A stretch of DNA of 24,406 nt from Candidatus Abyssobacteria bacterium SURF_5 (lineage in GTDB: Bacteria > Abyssobacteria > SURF-5). Made by a program: the position numbers and the translations under genes. Positions 7,812 to 15,468 of the stretch are shown here, in pieces. The stretch is taken from the NCBI GenBank assembly GCA_003598085.1, contig QZKU01000131.1, forward strand, positions 1 through 24,406, in the 5' to 3' direction. The notes below the pieces were generated by a model. The model was given only the letters and a program-made list of their open reading frames with translations. It had not been told where the DNA came from and searched no databases. Each line of letters begins with the position of its first letter. Position 1 is the stretch's first letter.

Positions 7812-9187
7812 TGGCGAAAAAGAAAGAGCAAGACCCCGCCCGGCTCGAAGCTGACGACCGGAAATTCATCTGGCACCCCTTTACGCAAATGCAGGATTAT
7901 GAGGCCGATGCGCCGCTGATCATCGAGCGGGCCAAAGGGGCATATCTCTATGACATACGGGGAAAGAGGTATTTGGATGGAGTCTCCTCGCTTTGGGTGA
8001 CCGTGCACGGGCATCGAAAGCCGGCACTGGATTCGGCGATCAGAAAGCAGCTCGCGTCCGTCGCGCATTCGACGCTGCTCGGAATCTCGAACGTTCCCTC
8101 GGTCAGGCTTGCCAGAATGCTGATCGAGCGCGCGCCCGAAGGCCTCGCGAAAGTCTTCTATTCCGACAACGGCTCGACCGCAGTCGAAATCGGTTTGAAA
8201 ATGGCGTTTCAGTTCTGGCAGCAACACCGCAGCGGCTCACATAAGCGACGGACCCGCTTCATCTGTTTCGAGAACGCCTACCATGGCGACACGCTCGGAA
8301 GTGTCGGCGTCGGCGGAATCGATCTGTTTCACAAGATGTACCGCCCGCTCCTGATGGATTCGATCAGAGCGACCTCTCCCTATTGCTACCGGTGCCCGCT
8401 CGAGCTGGATAAATCGACCTGCGACATGGCCTGTCTTGAAAGTATCGAGCGCACCCTGAAAGAACATGCGGATGAAGTTGCCGCGCTCCTCATCGAGCCT
8501 CTGGTATTTGCGGCGGCGGGAATCATTGTGCAGCCGCCCGGTTTCCTATCCCGTATCCGCGAACTCTGCTCCCGATACGGCGTTTTGATGATAGCTGACG
8601 AAGTCGCGGTCGGAATCGGGAGAACAGGAACATTTTTCGCGTGCGAACGAGAAAATGTTTCACCTGATATCCTCGCCACTGCAAAAGGATTGAGCGGCGG
8701 GTATCTGCCCGTTGCCGCCACGCTGGCGTCCGAACAGATTTATCAAGGCTTCCTGGGTGATTATGTCGAGATGCGGACGCTGTTCCACGGCCATACCTAC
8801 ACCGGCAACCCGCTTGGCTGCGCGGCTTCTGTGGCCAACCTCGAGATTTTCGAGCGCGAAAGAACCCTCCAGAAAGTAAGAAACAAGATCAGGCTGCTCG
8901 AGACCTTGCTCCGTCCACTCAGTGAGCTGCCCCACGTCGGCGATATCCGGCAGTGCGGGCTGATGGTCGGCATCGAGCTTGTGAAAGACAGGAAAACGCG
9001 CGAGCCATACGGTCACGGCGAAAAAATAGGGATCAAAGCCATCATGGAAGCAAGGCGCCGCGGCATGATCATTCGACCTCTGGGCAACGTGATTGTGCTC
9101 ATGCCGCATCTTACGTTCACCCCCGCACAGCTCGAGCGCATGGTTAGTATCACGGCGGCATCGATAGAGACCGTTACAGGAGCATGA
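7811..9187 (+). CDS. bioA: Adenosylmethionine-8-amino-7-oxononanoate aminotransferase
   Basis: Class III PLP aminotransferase converting 8-amino-7-oxononanoate to 7,8-diaminopelargonate, normally with S-adenosylmethionine as amino donor. The N-terminus FIWHPFTQMQDYE is diagnostic of BioA. DGVSSLWVTVHGH, SDNGSTAVEIGLK, YHGDTLGSVGVGG, ADEVAVGIGRTG and the PLP lysine K292 in ATAKGLSGGYLP complete the family set. The 458-aa length is typical of the longer BioA type. It carries a cysteine cluster (PYCYRCPLE, then two more Cys within 14 residues) also known in Bacillus-type BioA. The start overlaps the bioD stop as TGATG; a GGAGG lies about 12 nt upstream. Last gene of the operon. I see no convincing intrinsic terminator after it. 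Confidence 0.96.
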   Translation: MAKKKEQDPARLEADDRKFIWHPFTQMQDYEADAPLIIERAKGAYLYDIRGKRYLDGVSSLWVTVHGHRKPALDSAIRKQLASVAHSTLLGISNVPSVRLARMLIERAPEGLAKVFYSDNGSTAVEIGLKMAFQFWQQHRSGSHKRRTRFICFENAYHGDTLGSVGVGGIDLFHKMYRPLLMDSIRATSPYCYRCPLELDKSTCDMACLESIERTLKEHADEVAALLIEPLVFAAAGIIVQPPGFLSRIRELCSRYGVLMIADEVAVGIGRTGTFFACERENVSPDILATAKGLSGGYLPVAATLASEQIYQGFLGDYVEMRTLFHGHTYTGNPLGCAASVANLEIFERERTLQKVRNKIRLLETLLRPLSELPHVGDIRQCGLMVGIELVKDRKTREPYGHGEKIGIKAIMEARRRGMIIRPLGNVIVLMPHLTFTPAQLERMVSITAASIETVTGA

Positions 9188-9259
9188 GAGAAGCTCTCTT
9201 CGGCAAAACTTCTCGGCCTTCCAGCCCGCTCCTGCCGTTTCGGATTTCCTTCCGCTGCC

Positions 9260-9289
9260 TTGATTTACACCCGCCGCGCTTGATATAAT
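9260..9289 (+). promoter_or_regulatory. Sigma70-like promoter, extended -10
   Basis: TTGATT at 9260-9265, 18-nt spacer, perfect TATAAT at 9284-9289 with an upstream TG (9281-9282). Transcription would start near 9296, leaving a leader of about 168 nt before the acetyltransferase-like gene at 9464. I see no riboswitch-like structure in that leader. Confidence 0.7.
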
Positions 9290-9463
9290 TCCGAGTGGAA
9301 TCCGTATCAAGACGAAGCTTGGATTGAACTAACAGAGATTTTTTCCGCTGACCCTCGAACTATTCTTATTCCTATGCGTTTTACCTGCCGGTCAACGGCT
9401 GCTTCGGCAACCAGTGCGCCGCCGGTATCCGGTTTCCGTAATTCTTGCCGCTGACAAGGGAAA

Positions 9464-10525
9464 ATGATCCAAGAAAATATCTCATTCAAGTTGTGGGATG
9501 ATTCCGAAGAAGCGGGCATCCTCGCGCTGGTCCGCCAGGACCGCGGAGCGACCGACACCCGCTTTGCGGAATATTTCGACTGGGAATACCGGCGCAACCC
9601 GCTGGGAAGAGCGATCATTGGGATCGGCAAGAAGCCGGACGGAATGGTCGTGACTGCATTGGCCGCCGTGCCGACGCCTGTTGTTTTCCGCGGCGCCCCC
9701 CTTATGGCATGCCAACTGGTGAACGGAATGACTCGTTCCGACTACATGGGGCGGGGCCTCTTCTCGGAGTGCGGGAGAATGGTGTGCGACGCGCTCAAAA
9801 GATCCGGGATTGCGCTTTCCTACGGGTTGCCCAATCCGAACAGTTTCCCGAGTCTGACGCGAAAGATCGGCTATAGCGATATCGGGACGGCCAAATTGCT
9901 CGTGTTTCTTCACAATCCCGCCGCTCTTGCCGCCGTTCGCTTTCCGGCGGCAAGAATATTAGGCGCAGCCGGAATCGACCGCAGGCTTGCCCGATTCCTG
10001 TTGAAAAAACCAAGAATAAAAGCCGCAGTCCAATCGAGGCGCTCATTCAATGGACTGCCGCTCGAGCGGCTGAGGGAGGATGCGGATCTCGCGCTCGATC
10101 CGAATATCGACTGGCTCAACTGGCGCTATACCGATGTTCCGAGACGGCCATATCGTATCATTACAACGGGCGGGGACGACGCTCCATCGGGGGTGGCGGT
10201 TTATCGGCTTTCTTTGTGGGACAGAGTCCGTATCACTACGATCAACGACCTTTTCCTGCCGCCACAGCATGAACCCGAAGCAGTGGAGAGCCTGATCGCG
10301 CACATAATTTCCGAGAGCGAAAGCGGCGATTGCGCGGCAACATTTTGCCTCGTCGCCCCCGGCTCCCGAAAAGAAGAGATCCTGACGCGACTTGGATTCG
10401 TTGTCGTTCCGCACAGGTTCGAGCCGCAGCCTTTCTCGGTCATCCTGCAGGGTCATTCCGTTTCGATTTCAGGAATGACGGTGAGGGAAATGGCCGTTTC
10501 CTTCGGGGCGTACGACATTTTCTGA
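9464..10525 (+). CDS. GNAT-superfamily acyltransferase
   Basis: 353-aa cytosolic protein. The N-terminal half has a GNAT core: the EYFDWEYRRNPLG opening, a beta-strand/helix segment CQLVNGMTRSDYMGRGLFSE that contains the acetyl-CoA pyrophosphate-binding R/G loop (MGRG), and YGLPNPNS followed by the GY(S) segment. The C-terminal half repeats the theme more weakly (DPNIDWLNWRYTDVP near residue 210), suggesting a tandem-GNAT or FemAB-like layout. The acceptor cannot be told. Gene order with a glycosyltransferase, DUF2304 and a polysaccharide deacetylase suggests acylation of an amino sugar or peptide in a cell-surface polymer. An AAGGG ribosome-binding site at 9456-9460 supports the start. Exact family assignment is uncertain. 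Confidence 0.82.
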   Translation: MIQENISFKLWDDSEEAGILALVRQDRGATDTRFAEYFDWEYRRNPLGRAIIGIGKKPDGMVVTALAAVPTPVVFRGAPLMACQLVNGMTRSDYMGRGLFSECGRMVCDALKRSGIALSYGLPNPNSFPSLTRKIGYSDIGTAKLLVFLHNPAALAAVRFPAARILGAAGIDRRLARFLLKKPRIKAAVQSRRSFNGLPLERLREDADLALDPNIDWLNWRYTDVPRRPYRIITTGGDDAPSGVAVYRLSLWDRVRITTINDLFLPPQHEPEAVESLIAHIISESESGDCAATFCLVAPGSRKEEILTRLGFVVVPHRFEPQPFSVILQGHSVSISGMTVREMAVSFGAYDIF

Positions 10526-10562
10526 AGCAGGTCGGCAAGCGGTTCTATACGGGAAAGAAGAA

Positions 10563-10707
10563 TTTCTCTATAATAGATTCCGCTGCAGACCCCCCTTTGG
10601 TAGGGCCGAATTCATTCGGCCAGTCTTGAATGTGCGAATAAATTCGCACCTACCATAGCGCGGTTGAACCCGAGAGTGGGGTTGTGCAGCAGAATCTATA
10701 ATAGAAA
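10563..10707. repeat. MITE-like element with terminal inverted repeats and a two-hairpin core
   Basis: A noncoding element of about 145 bp. Its outer ends are imperfect inverted repeats sharing the core TAGATTCYGCTGCA followed by RACCCC (left 10563-10593, right about 10676-10707 on the opposite strand). Inside, GGTAGG (10599-10604) pairs with CCTACC (10649-10654) around two hairpins: GGCCGAAT/ATTCGGCC (10604-10621) and GTGCGAAT/ATTCGCAC (10632-10649). The folded strand would be a cloverleaf. There is no ORF. A TATAAT occurs in each terminal repeat, the right one pointing toward the downstream glycosyltransferase. A partial copy lies near 21962-22017. Confidence 0.8.
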
Positions 10708-10742
10708 CGACGGCTTCGTGGAAGACTCGCAATGGCCTATAA

Positions 10743-11480
10743 ATGCACAGCAAAAAGATGAAGAGTCCGGATGAACCGAAAATCCTGATCCTGATACCCG
10801 CCTATAACGAAGCTCAGAACATCGGCGGTGTCATTGATGAAATTCATCGGGAGGTCTCGGGGCTGCCGTACGCATTCGATGTACTGGTGGTTGACGACGG
10901 CTCGTCGGATAATACGGCGGCCATAGCAAGTGCGTCCGGTGCGGAGGCTATCAGGCTTCCGTTGAACGGCGGGATCGGGGTCGCTCTGCAGACCGGATTC
11001 AAATTCGCGCATGAGCGGGATTACAGCAATCTCATCAGGCTGGACGCAGACGGCCAGCATCCGCCTTCCTTCATCAGCAGCATCCTTGATCCCGTCATTC
11101 GGAGAGAAGCAGACTTGTGTATCGGTTCGCGGTTCCTTCAGGGAAAAGGATACCAGGCTTCAAAGATCAGACGGCTGGGCATCTCATGGTTTTCGTTCCT
11201 TATCGCGATCCTCTTTAATCAAAGGATCACCGATCCAACGTCGGGTTTTCAGGCGATGAACCGGCGGCTGATCGCCTTGTACGCGCGCGAGTACGCATCG
11301 GATTACCCGGAAGTGGAGGCCGTCGCGAACGCGCTGGGCAACGGGTTTCGGGTGATCGAGGCGCCGATTGAAATGAAGGAGCGGCAAAGCGGGAAATCGT
11401 CGATAGACTCGCTGCACTCGATCTATTACGCAATAAAGGTGACGACAAAGGTTATCATCTATTTACTGCAAAGACATTAA
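10743..11480 (+). CDS. Family 2 glycosyltransferase (dolichol-phosphate-mannose-synthase-like)
   Basis: Transfers a sugar from a nucleotide donor, probably to a polyprenyl phosphate or surface glycan acceptor on the cytosolic membrane face. 245 aa. GT-A signatures are visible: ILIPAYNEAQNI at about residues 15-26, VVDDGSSDNT near 49-58, and the metal-binding DAD in RLDADGQHPP. TDPTSGFQAMNR matches the GT2 subfamily that includes DPM1-like enzymes. No multi-pass membrane domain follows; the adjacent DUF2304 protein probably supplies it. ATG 10743 is used; ATG 10758 is an alternative. The MITE-like element lies just upstream. Confidence 0.9.
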   Translation: MHSKKMKSPDEPKILILIPAYNEAQNIGGVIDEIHREVSGLPYAFDVLVVDDGSSDNTAAIASASGAEAIRLPLNGGIGVALQTGFKFAHERDYSNLIRLDADGQHPPSFISSILDPVIRREADLCIGSRFLQGKGYQASKIRRLGISWFSFLIAILFNQRITDPTSGFQAMNRRLIALYAREYASDYPEVEAVANALGNGFRVIEAPIEMKERQSGKSSIDSLHSIYYAIKVTTKVIIYLLQRH

Positions 11481-11494
11481 ACGGGAGAGAATCC

Positions 11495-11869
11495 ATGGAA
11501 CAGCCGGTTCTGTTGGTAATCAAGATTTGCGCCGGACTCTTGACGCTGGTCATTTTCGAGCTTATTCGGCGCGACAAATTGAAGGACCAGTTAGGCGTGA
11601 TCTGGTTCGCCGGGAGCCTTATCGTCTTCATTCTGACGCTGTGGTATTCTCTTTGGATCAGGCTTGCGCACCTGCTCGGGATTCGGTATGAGCCGGCCAT
11701 CTTCATGCTGGGCGGACTGGTCTTTTGCGTCGGATTGCTCCTGTACCTGACCGTGATGTTCTCGAAGCATGAGCGCGAGAAAGAAATTCTCAGCCAGCAG
11801 ATCGGGATTCTGCAATGGAAGCTGGAACAGCTCGAAAAGAAAAATGAGAAATCCGCTCAACCTTCGTGA
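11495..11869 (+). CDS. DUF2304 small membrane protein
   Basis: 124 aa with three hydrophobic segments (about residues 5-22, 32-50 and 68-88) and then a charged, coiled-coil-like tail (EREKEILSQQIGILQWKLEQLEKK). This layout and the paired position directly after a GT2 gene match DUF2304, whose members often accompany DPM1-like glycosyltransferases. The likely role is a membrane partner of that enzyme. GGGAG at 11482-11486 is the ribosome-binding site. The gene starts 14 nt after the glycosyltransferase and its end overlaps the next gene by 26 nt. Confidence 0.85.
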   Translation: MEQPVLLVIKICAGLLTLVIFELIRRDKLKDQLGVIWFAGSLIVFILTLWYSLWIRLAHLLGIRYEPAIFMLGGLVFCVGLLLYLTVMFSKHEREKEILSQQIGILQWKLEQLEKKNEKSAQPS

Positions 11870-12731
11870 GATCGCTCCGCTCGACCTCCCCGCTCAGGCG
11901 CCGAATGTCCTCACCGTCGACGTCGAAGAATGGTATCATGTAAACTACCACAGCGCCGATTGGTCCCGCATCGACACGAGCATCAGCAGGGTGCGCGAGA
12001 ATACAGCCGATATCCTGCGGGCGCTCGAGCCGCAAGAATCGAAGGCGACGTTCTTCATACTCGGCTCCGTAGCCGAACGACATCCCGATCTGGTAAAGGC
12101 CATTGCGGCAGACGGTCACGAAATCGCGTGCCACAGCTATTCGCACAAGCTGATCTACGAGCAAAACCCCGCGGCGTTCAAGGAAGATGTCGCCCGCGCC
12201 GCCGACGTGCTCTCCGGACTGGCCGGCAGGAAAGTAATCGGATTCAGGGCGCCGTCCTGCTCGATTACCGAGAGGAACCCGTGGGCGTTGGACGTTCTGT
12301 GCGAAAGCGGATTCCTTTACGATTCCAGCATATTCCCCATCCACAACTACATGTATGGAGTGGCCGGATTTCCCGTTCATCCCTGCCGCATTACCACAGC
12401 CGCCGGAAACAGCCTCATCGAGATTCCGCCGCAGGCAATGGAATTCGGCAGACTCAGGATACCGTTCGGCGGCGGCATTTACCTGCGGCTGCTTCCCTCT
12501 TTTCTCCAGAGAGCCCTCGTCTCCATCACCCACTCGCGGGGCGATTCGTTTATGCTGTATTTCCACCCGAGCGATATAGACAGACGTCATATCAAAATAG
12601 ACCTCTCCCTCAAGGAAAGCTTCTTTAACAATGTGGGACGCCGCTCCGGAAGAAACAAGATTCTGCGCCTGCTCAATGATTTCCGCTGGACCACGATCGC
12701 CCGGGCTTACTCGGCATCGCTCCGCGAATAG
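11844..12731 (+). CDS. Polysaccharide deacetylase, PEP-CTERM-locus (XrtA-associated) type
   Basis: NodB-fold enzyme that removes acetyl groups from an N-acetylated polysaccharide. From ATG 11844 it is 295 aa; the longer frame from 11769 lies within the DUF2304 gene. Visible: NVLTVDVEEWYHV with catalytic Asp26 of the D-E-W motif, KATFFILGSVAERHP, GHEIACHSYSHK containing the metal-binding HSxSH, GFRAPSCSI, DSSIFPIHNYMYG and LYFHPSDID with the closing histidine. The DSSIFP and the final FHP-x-DID segments are typical of the subfamily found in exosortase/PEP-CTERM exopolysaccharide loci. No signal peptide is visible. It overlaps the previous gene by 26 nt, so translation is probably coupled. No exosortase is in the window. 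Confidence 0.92.
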   Translation: MRNPLNLREIAPLDLPAQAPNVLTVDVEEWYHVNYHSADWSRIDTSISRVRENTADILRALEPQESKATFFILGSVAERHPDLVKAIAADGHEIACHSYSHKLIYEQNPAAFKEDVARAADVLSGLAGRKVIGFRAPSCSITERNPWALDVLCESGFLYDSSIFPIHNYMYGVAGFPVHPCRITTAAGNSLIEIPPQAMEFGRLRIPFGGGIYLRLLPSFLQRALVSITHSRGDSFMLYFHPSDIDRRHIKIDLSLKESFFNNVGRRSGRNKILRLLNDFRWTTIARAYSASLRE

Positions 12732-12773
12732 CGACTGACACTCAAGGATGAGGAATCTGCTCCATATGTTGTT

Positions 12774-12802
12774 TTGACTTCATGTTTTCATTGTGCTAGA
12801 AT
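12774..12802 (+). promoter_or_regulatory. Sigma70-like promoter of the vWA gene
   Basis: TTGACT at 12774-12779, 17-nt spacer, TAGAAT at 12797-12802 with an extended -10 TG (12794-12795). Transcription would begin near 12809, which rules out a start codon at 12803 and supports ATG 12854. Confidence 0.72.
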
Positions 12803-12853
12803 TTGCATATACATCGTTCTCTCAATCCTTACCAAGGAAATTTTCGGAGTAAG

Positions 12854-15145
12854 ATGCCGACAGGGAGAACCAGCTCAAAGCTGCTTTTCATCGTCCTGCC
12901 CTTCATCTTTTTCTTTGCCTTTGCGCCGCCGGCTTTCTCTCAGGAAGTGCCTCCTCAAGACGTTGTATTTCTTGTCGACAGTTCCGAAAGCATGACCGCT
13001 TACCTCCCCGCAATTGTCGGGATATTGCATCGATTCGCCGGCGGAGCGAGCGAGGGCGACTCGTTCACGTGCTATCAGTTTTCAAAGAATCCCGTAATGA
13101 TATCGACGGGAACGGTCCGCCAGCCGTCGGACATCAAGAACCTCCAGGCGCAGCTTCTGCAGCTTCGTGGAACGGGAAGCGGCACCAACTTCTCGCCAGC
13201 TCTCGAAAAGGGCCTGACCGAAATCAGAAAGAGCTACCGCCGGGCGCACCGCAATGACCGGCTGCTGGTGCTGATCACCGACGGGCGCGGACCTGAAAAC
13301 CCGTCAACCGAAAAAATCACGCTGACCTCGCTGAAGACCAAGTTTTCCGATTTGGAGGTCGGCCTCAACTATCACTTCGTCTGCTTCTACATGGGCGATA
13401 TCGTCGAAGCCGACTTGCAGTCTTTTCTGAATTCTGTAGGAGCACGCGTCGTCCATTGGCCGAAAGACAAACGGTGGCTGCAGCAGGCGACACTCGCAGA
13501 CGTTCGAGTAGTCGAGGAGGAGAAAAATATCGGCGGGGTTCCCGAAATTCCGGCCCATACTATCTTCACGCTCTCTTTTTTCCCGCGGCGCCCACCGGAC
13601 CGGCTCGAAATGATCGAGATGGACATCGAGGATATTGTGGGCGGGAAAACGGTGGACCGGTTGTTTGATATCCGTCCCTATCGAATAATGTGCCAGAGCA
13701 AGCCGTGGAGCGAAACGTTTCACCTCGAGAGCCGAGGGTTCGCGCGGGGCGATTACGGCGGCCGTTTCTTCTTCTACCCGTCCGACCCGCAACTTCTCAT
13801 GGTGAATCCGTTCTCTATTCCTTTTCGTTTCTCAGTTTCAGAATCGTTGAAAGTCTTTCTTTCTCAGCCCATTCATTTTGGGCCCGTCGAACTCGAAGGC
13901 ATCTACAAGGAAACCAGAGATCTCTATATCCTGCCCATGTGGCAGGAATTCCCGGACAAGCTCGAAGCGGTTCGCGTGGAAGCCGACATCGCTTTGCCCG
14001 AAGGATTGCGCCTGAACGTGCTGCCCGTTCATCAGCCAAGAGAGATAGTCGTCTACCTCACGCTCTCACGGGAGGAAGACGCTCCTCCGCTGACAGAAGG
14101 AGAGTACGAAGGCAAGATTAGATTCTCCTCGCCCACCGGATGGACTTTCGACCGGCGCGAACTGCCAATAATGGTAAGTGTCCGCGAGAAACCGCTGAAT
14201 CTTAAGCTCATTGCCTTTTATGTCGCGGGCGGCGCCGGCGCCCTGATCCTTGCCGCTGTCGCCGTCCTTTCACTCAGCGGCGTACGGCAGTCGGCATATG
14301 ACTATCTCACGAAGAAGGCGGACCCAGCCGGCAAATTGATACTCCTGAAAGACCCGACCAGGGGCCTGGCGACAGACATCAACATCAGCCGGGCGGCAAA
14401 AAAATCAAAAATAAAATCGGTCGTGATTGGAACGGGCGAAGGCATCGATGTCGAGATCTCCCATATCTCCCTGGTGGATAAGCGTTATATTTTGACCGGA
14501 ACAAGATCCGACGACGTGGTCCAAACCTTTCTTCAGGCATCGCCGCCCGGAACTCAGGTAATTATCAATGAAATGGCGCTCTCGGGAAGAGTTCCGCTCA
14601 ATCATTTGGACCGCGTGAAAATCGGCGCCTTCGAGTTTCGCTACGAACAGCCGATGCCGCTTCGGCAGGTAGTCCTGCATTATCTCTCCGGTGAGGTGAA
14701 ACAGGGCTGGCTTCTGGATTGGGATATCACAGCCGAAGGGTTCTCATTCCTCTTGCGCGAACGGGCAGCGCAGCCGATCAAGAGCTATGCGCGCTTCCAT
14801 GAACTAAAAGCAGTCACTTTTGTGCGCGATTTCGATGGCGATGTCAGCCGGAATCTCCTCTCTCTGAAGCCGCCGCGGACAGGGCATCTCGCGCAAATTG
14901 TGTTCGCAGACGATGAAGAACTGACGGGTTACGTATTCGAGTGGAAGCAGCCGGCCGATAAGTTCTATATTTTCCCGAAGTCAAAAGGTGAAAATATCCT
15001 CTTTCTTCTGGTCGAGCGGCACACACTCAAGGGATTCAGGCTGTTGAAAGAAAATCGTTCCGGAGCGAGAAGGGCAAAAAAGCACTTCACCCAACTCATG
15101 AAGACGTTAACTGAGAAATTCGGAACGAAAGAAAACGTAACCTGA
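12854..15145 (+). CDS. Secreted/membrane von Willebrand A protein with cytosolic FHA-like region
   Basis: 763 aa from ATG 12854, where GGAG lies 4 nt upstream and a signal peptide begins (hydrophobic to AFS, cleavage near residue 29). A vWA domain follows at about 35-210, with the MIDAS motif D42-x-S44-x-S46, GSGTNFSP and LITDGRG. Beta-rich extracytoplasmic sequence runs to about 445. One membrane helix (about 450-475) leads to a cytosolic part. Residues about 494-600 look like an FHA fold: VVIGTGEGIDVEISH, then a strand pattern, VIINEMALSG and LDRVKIGAFEF. The last 160 residues contain two similar half-repeats, each a strand pair followed by a long helix-strand. Inference: a periplasmic adhesion or sensing module linked to phospho-Thr recognition inside the cell, partner to the nearby kinase. 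Confidence 0.88.
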   Translation: MPTGRTSSKLLFIVLPFIFFFAFAPPAFSQEVPPQDVVFLVDSSESMTAYLPAIVGILHRFAGGASEGDSFTCYQFSKNPVMISTGTVRQPSDIKNLQAQLLQLRGTGSGTNFSPALEKGLTEIRKSYRRAHRNDRLLVLITDGRGPENPSTEKITLTSLKTKFSDLEVGLNYHFVCFYMGDIVEADLQSFLNSVGARVVHWPKDKRWLQQATLADVRVVEEEKNIGGVPEIPAHTIFTLSFFPRRPPDRLEMIEMDIEDIVGGKTVDRLFDIRPYRIMCQSKPWSETFHLESRGFARGDYGGRFFFYPSDPQLLMVNPFSIPFRFSVSESLKVFLSQPIHFGPVELEGIYKETRDLYILPMWQEFPDKLEAVRVEADIALPEGLRLNVLPVHQPREIVVYLTLSREEDAPPLTEGEYEGKIRFSSPTGWTFDRRELPIMVSVREKPLNLKLIAFYVAGGAGALILAAVAVLSLSGVRQSAYDYLTKKADPAGKLILLKDPTRGLATDINISRAAKKSKIKSVVIGTGEGIDVEISHISLVDKRYILTGTRSDDVVQTFLQASPPGTQVIINEMALSGRVPLNHLDRVKIGAFEFRYEQPMPLRQVVLHYLSGEVKQGWLLDWDITAEGFSFLLRERAAQPIKSYARFHELKAVTFVRDFDGDVSRNLLSLKPPRTGHLAQIVFADDEELTGYVFEWKQPADKFYIFPKSKGENILFLLVERHTLKGFRLLKENRSGARRAKKHFTQLMKTLTEKFGTKENVT

Positions 15146-15233
15146 TCCCAATTCTTGCAGTGCCTTTCGGCAAAGCGGGCATTCGCCAACCCGTCAGCTT
15201 TACTGCGGGCAAACCTGAAAGAGAGACCATCCA

Positions 15234-15455
15234 ATGTTACACAAAGCGCTTGTGCTGATCCTTCTCGCCGTCCTCATTGGGTTGGTGGCTTGGGACATCT
15301 CAACAAGAGCTTCCGCGCCGGAAACACGGATTGACAGCAGCAATTTCAAATGGGTCTCGTGCCCGAGTTGCGAACGGATGTTTTACGTCGAGAAGAACCA
15401 GCGCCGCGGCTGGTGCCCTTACGACGGATTCCAGTTCGACTTCTCCACACCATAG
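15234..15455 (+). CDS. Small membrane-anchored zinc-ribbon-like protein
   Basis: 73 aa. Residues 5-20 form one hydrophobic helix. The rest carries CPSC (C43, C46) and CPYDG (C61), 15 residues apart, the look of a zinc ribbon with Asp64 where a fourth cysteine would be expected. A GAGAG ribosome-binding site lies upstream of ATG 15234. It stands 88 nt after the vWA gene and 13 nt before the kinase gene, and its reading frame is overlapped by the spurious upstream extension of the kinase frame. Inference: a small subunit or chaperone of the vWA/kinase system. The function is unknown. Confidence 0.75.
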   Translation: MLHKALVLILLAVLIGLVAWDISTRASAPETRIDSSNFKWVSCPSCERMFYVEKNQRRGWCPYDGFQFDFSTP

Positions 15456-15468
15456 CGAGGGAACGATT

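Noticed and set aside
9188-9214. GAGAAG/CTTCTC hairpin after bioA as an intrinsic terminator
   Set aside because: 15-nt loop, weak stem, no T-tract.
9374-9454. 26-codon ORF in the leader before the GNAT gene
   Set aside because: No ribosome-binding site and a low-complexity Ser/Ala-rich peptide; probably chance.
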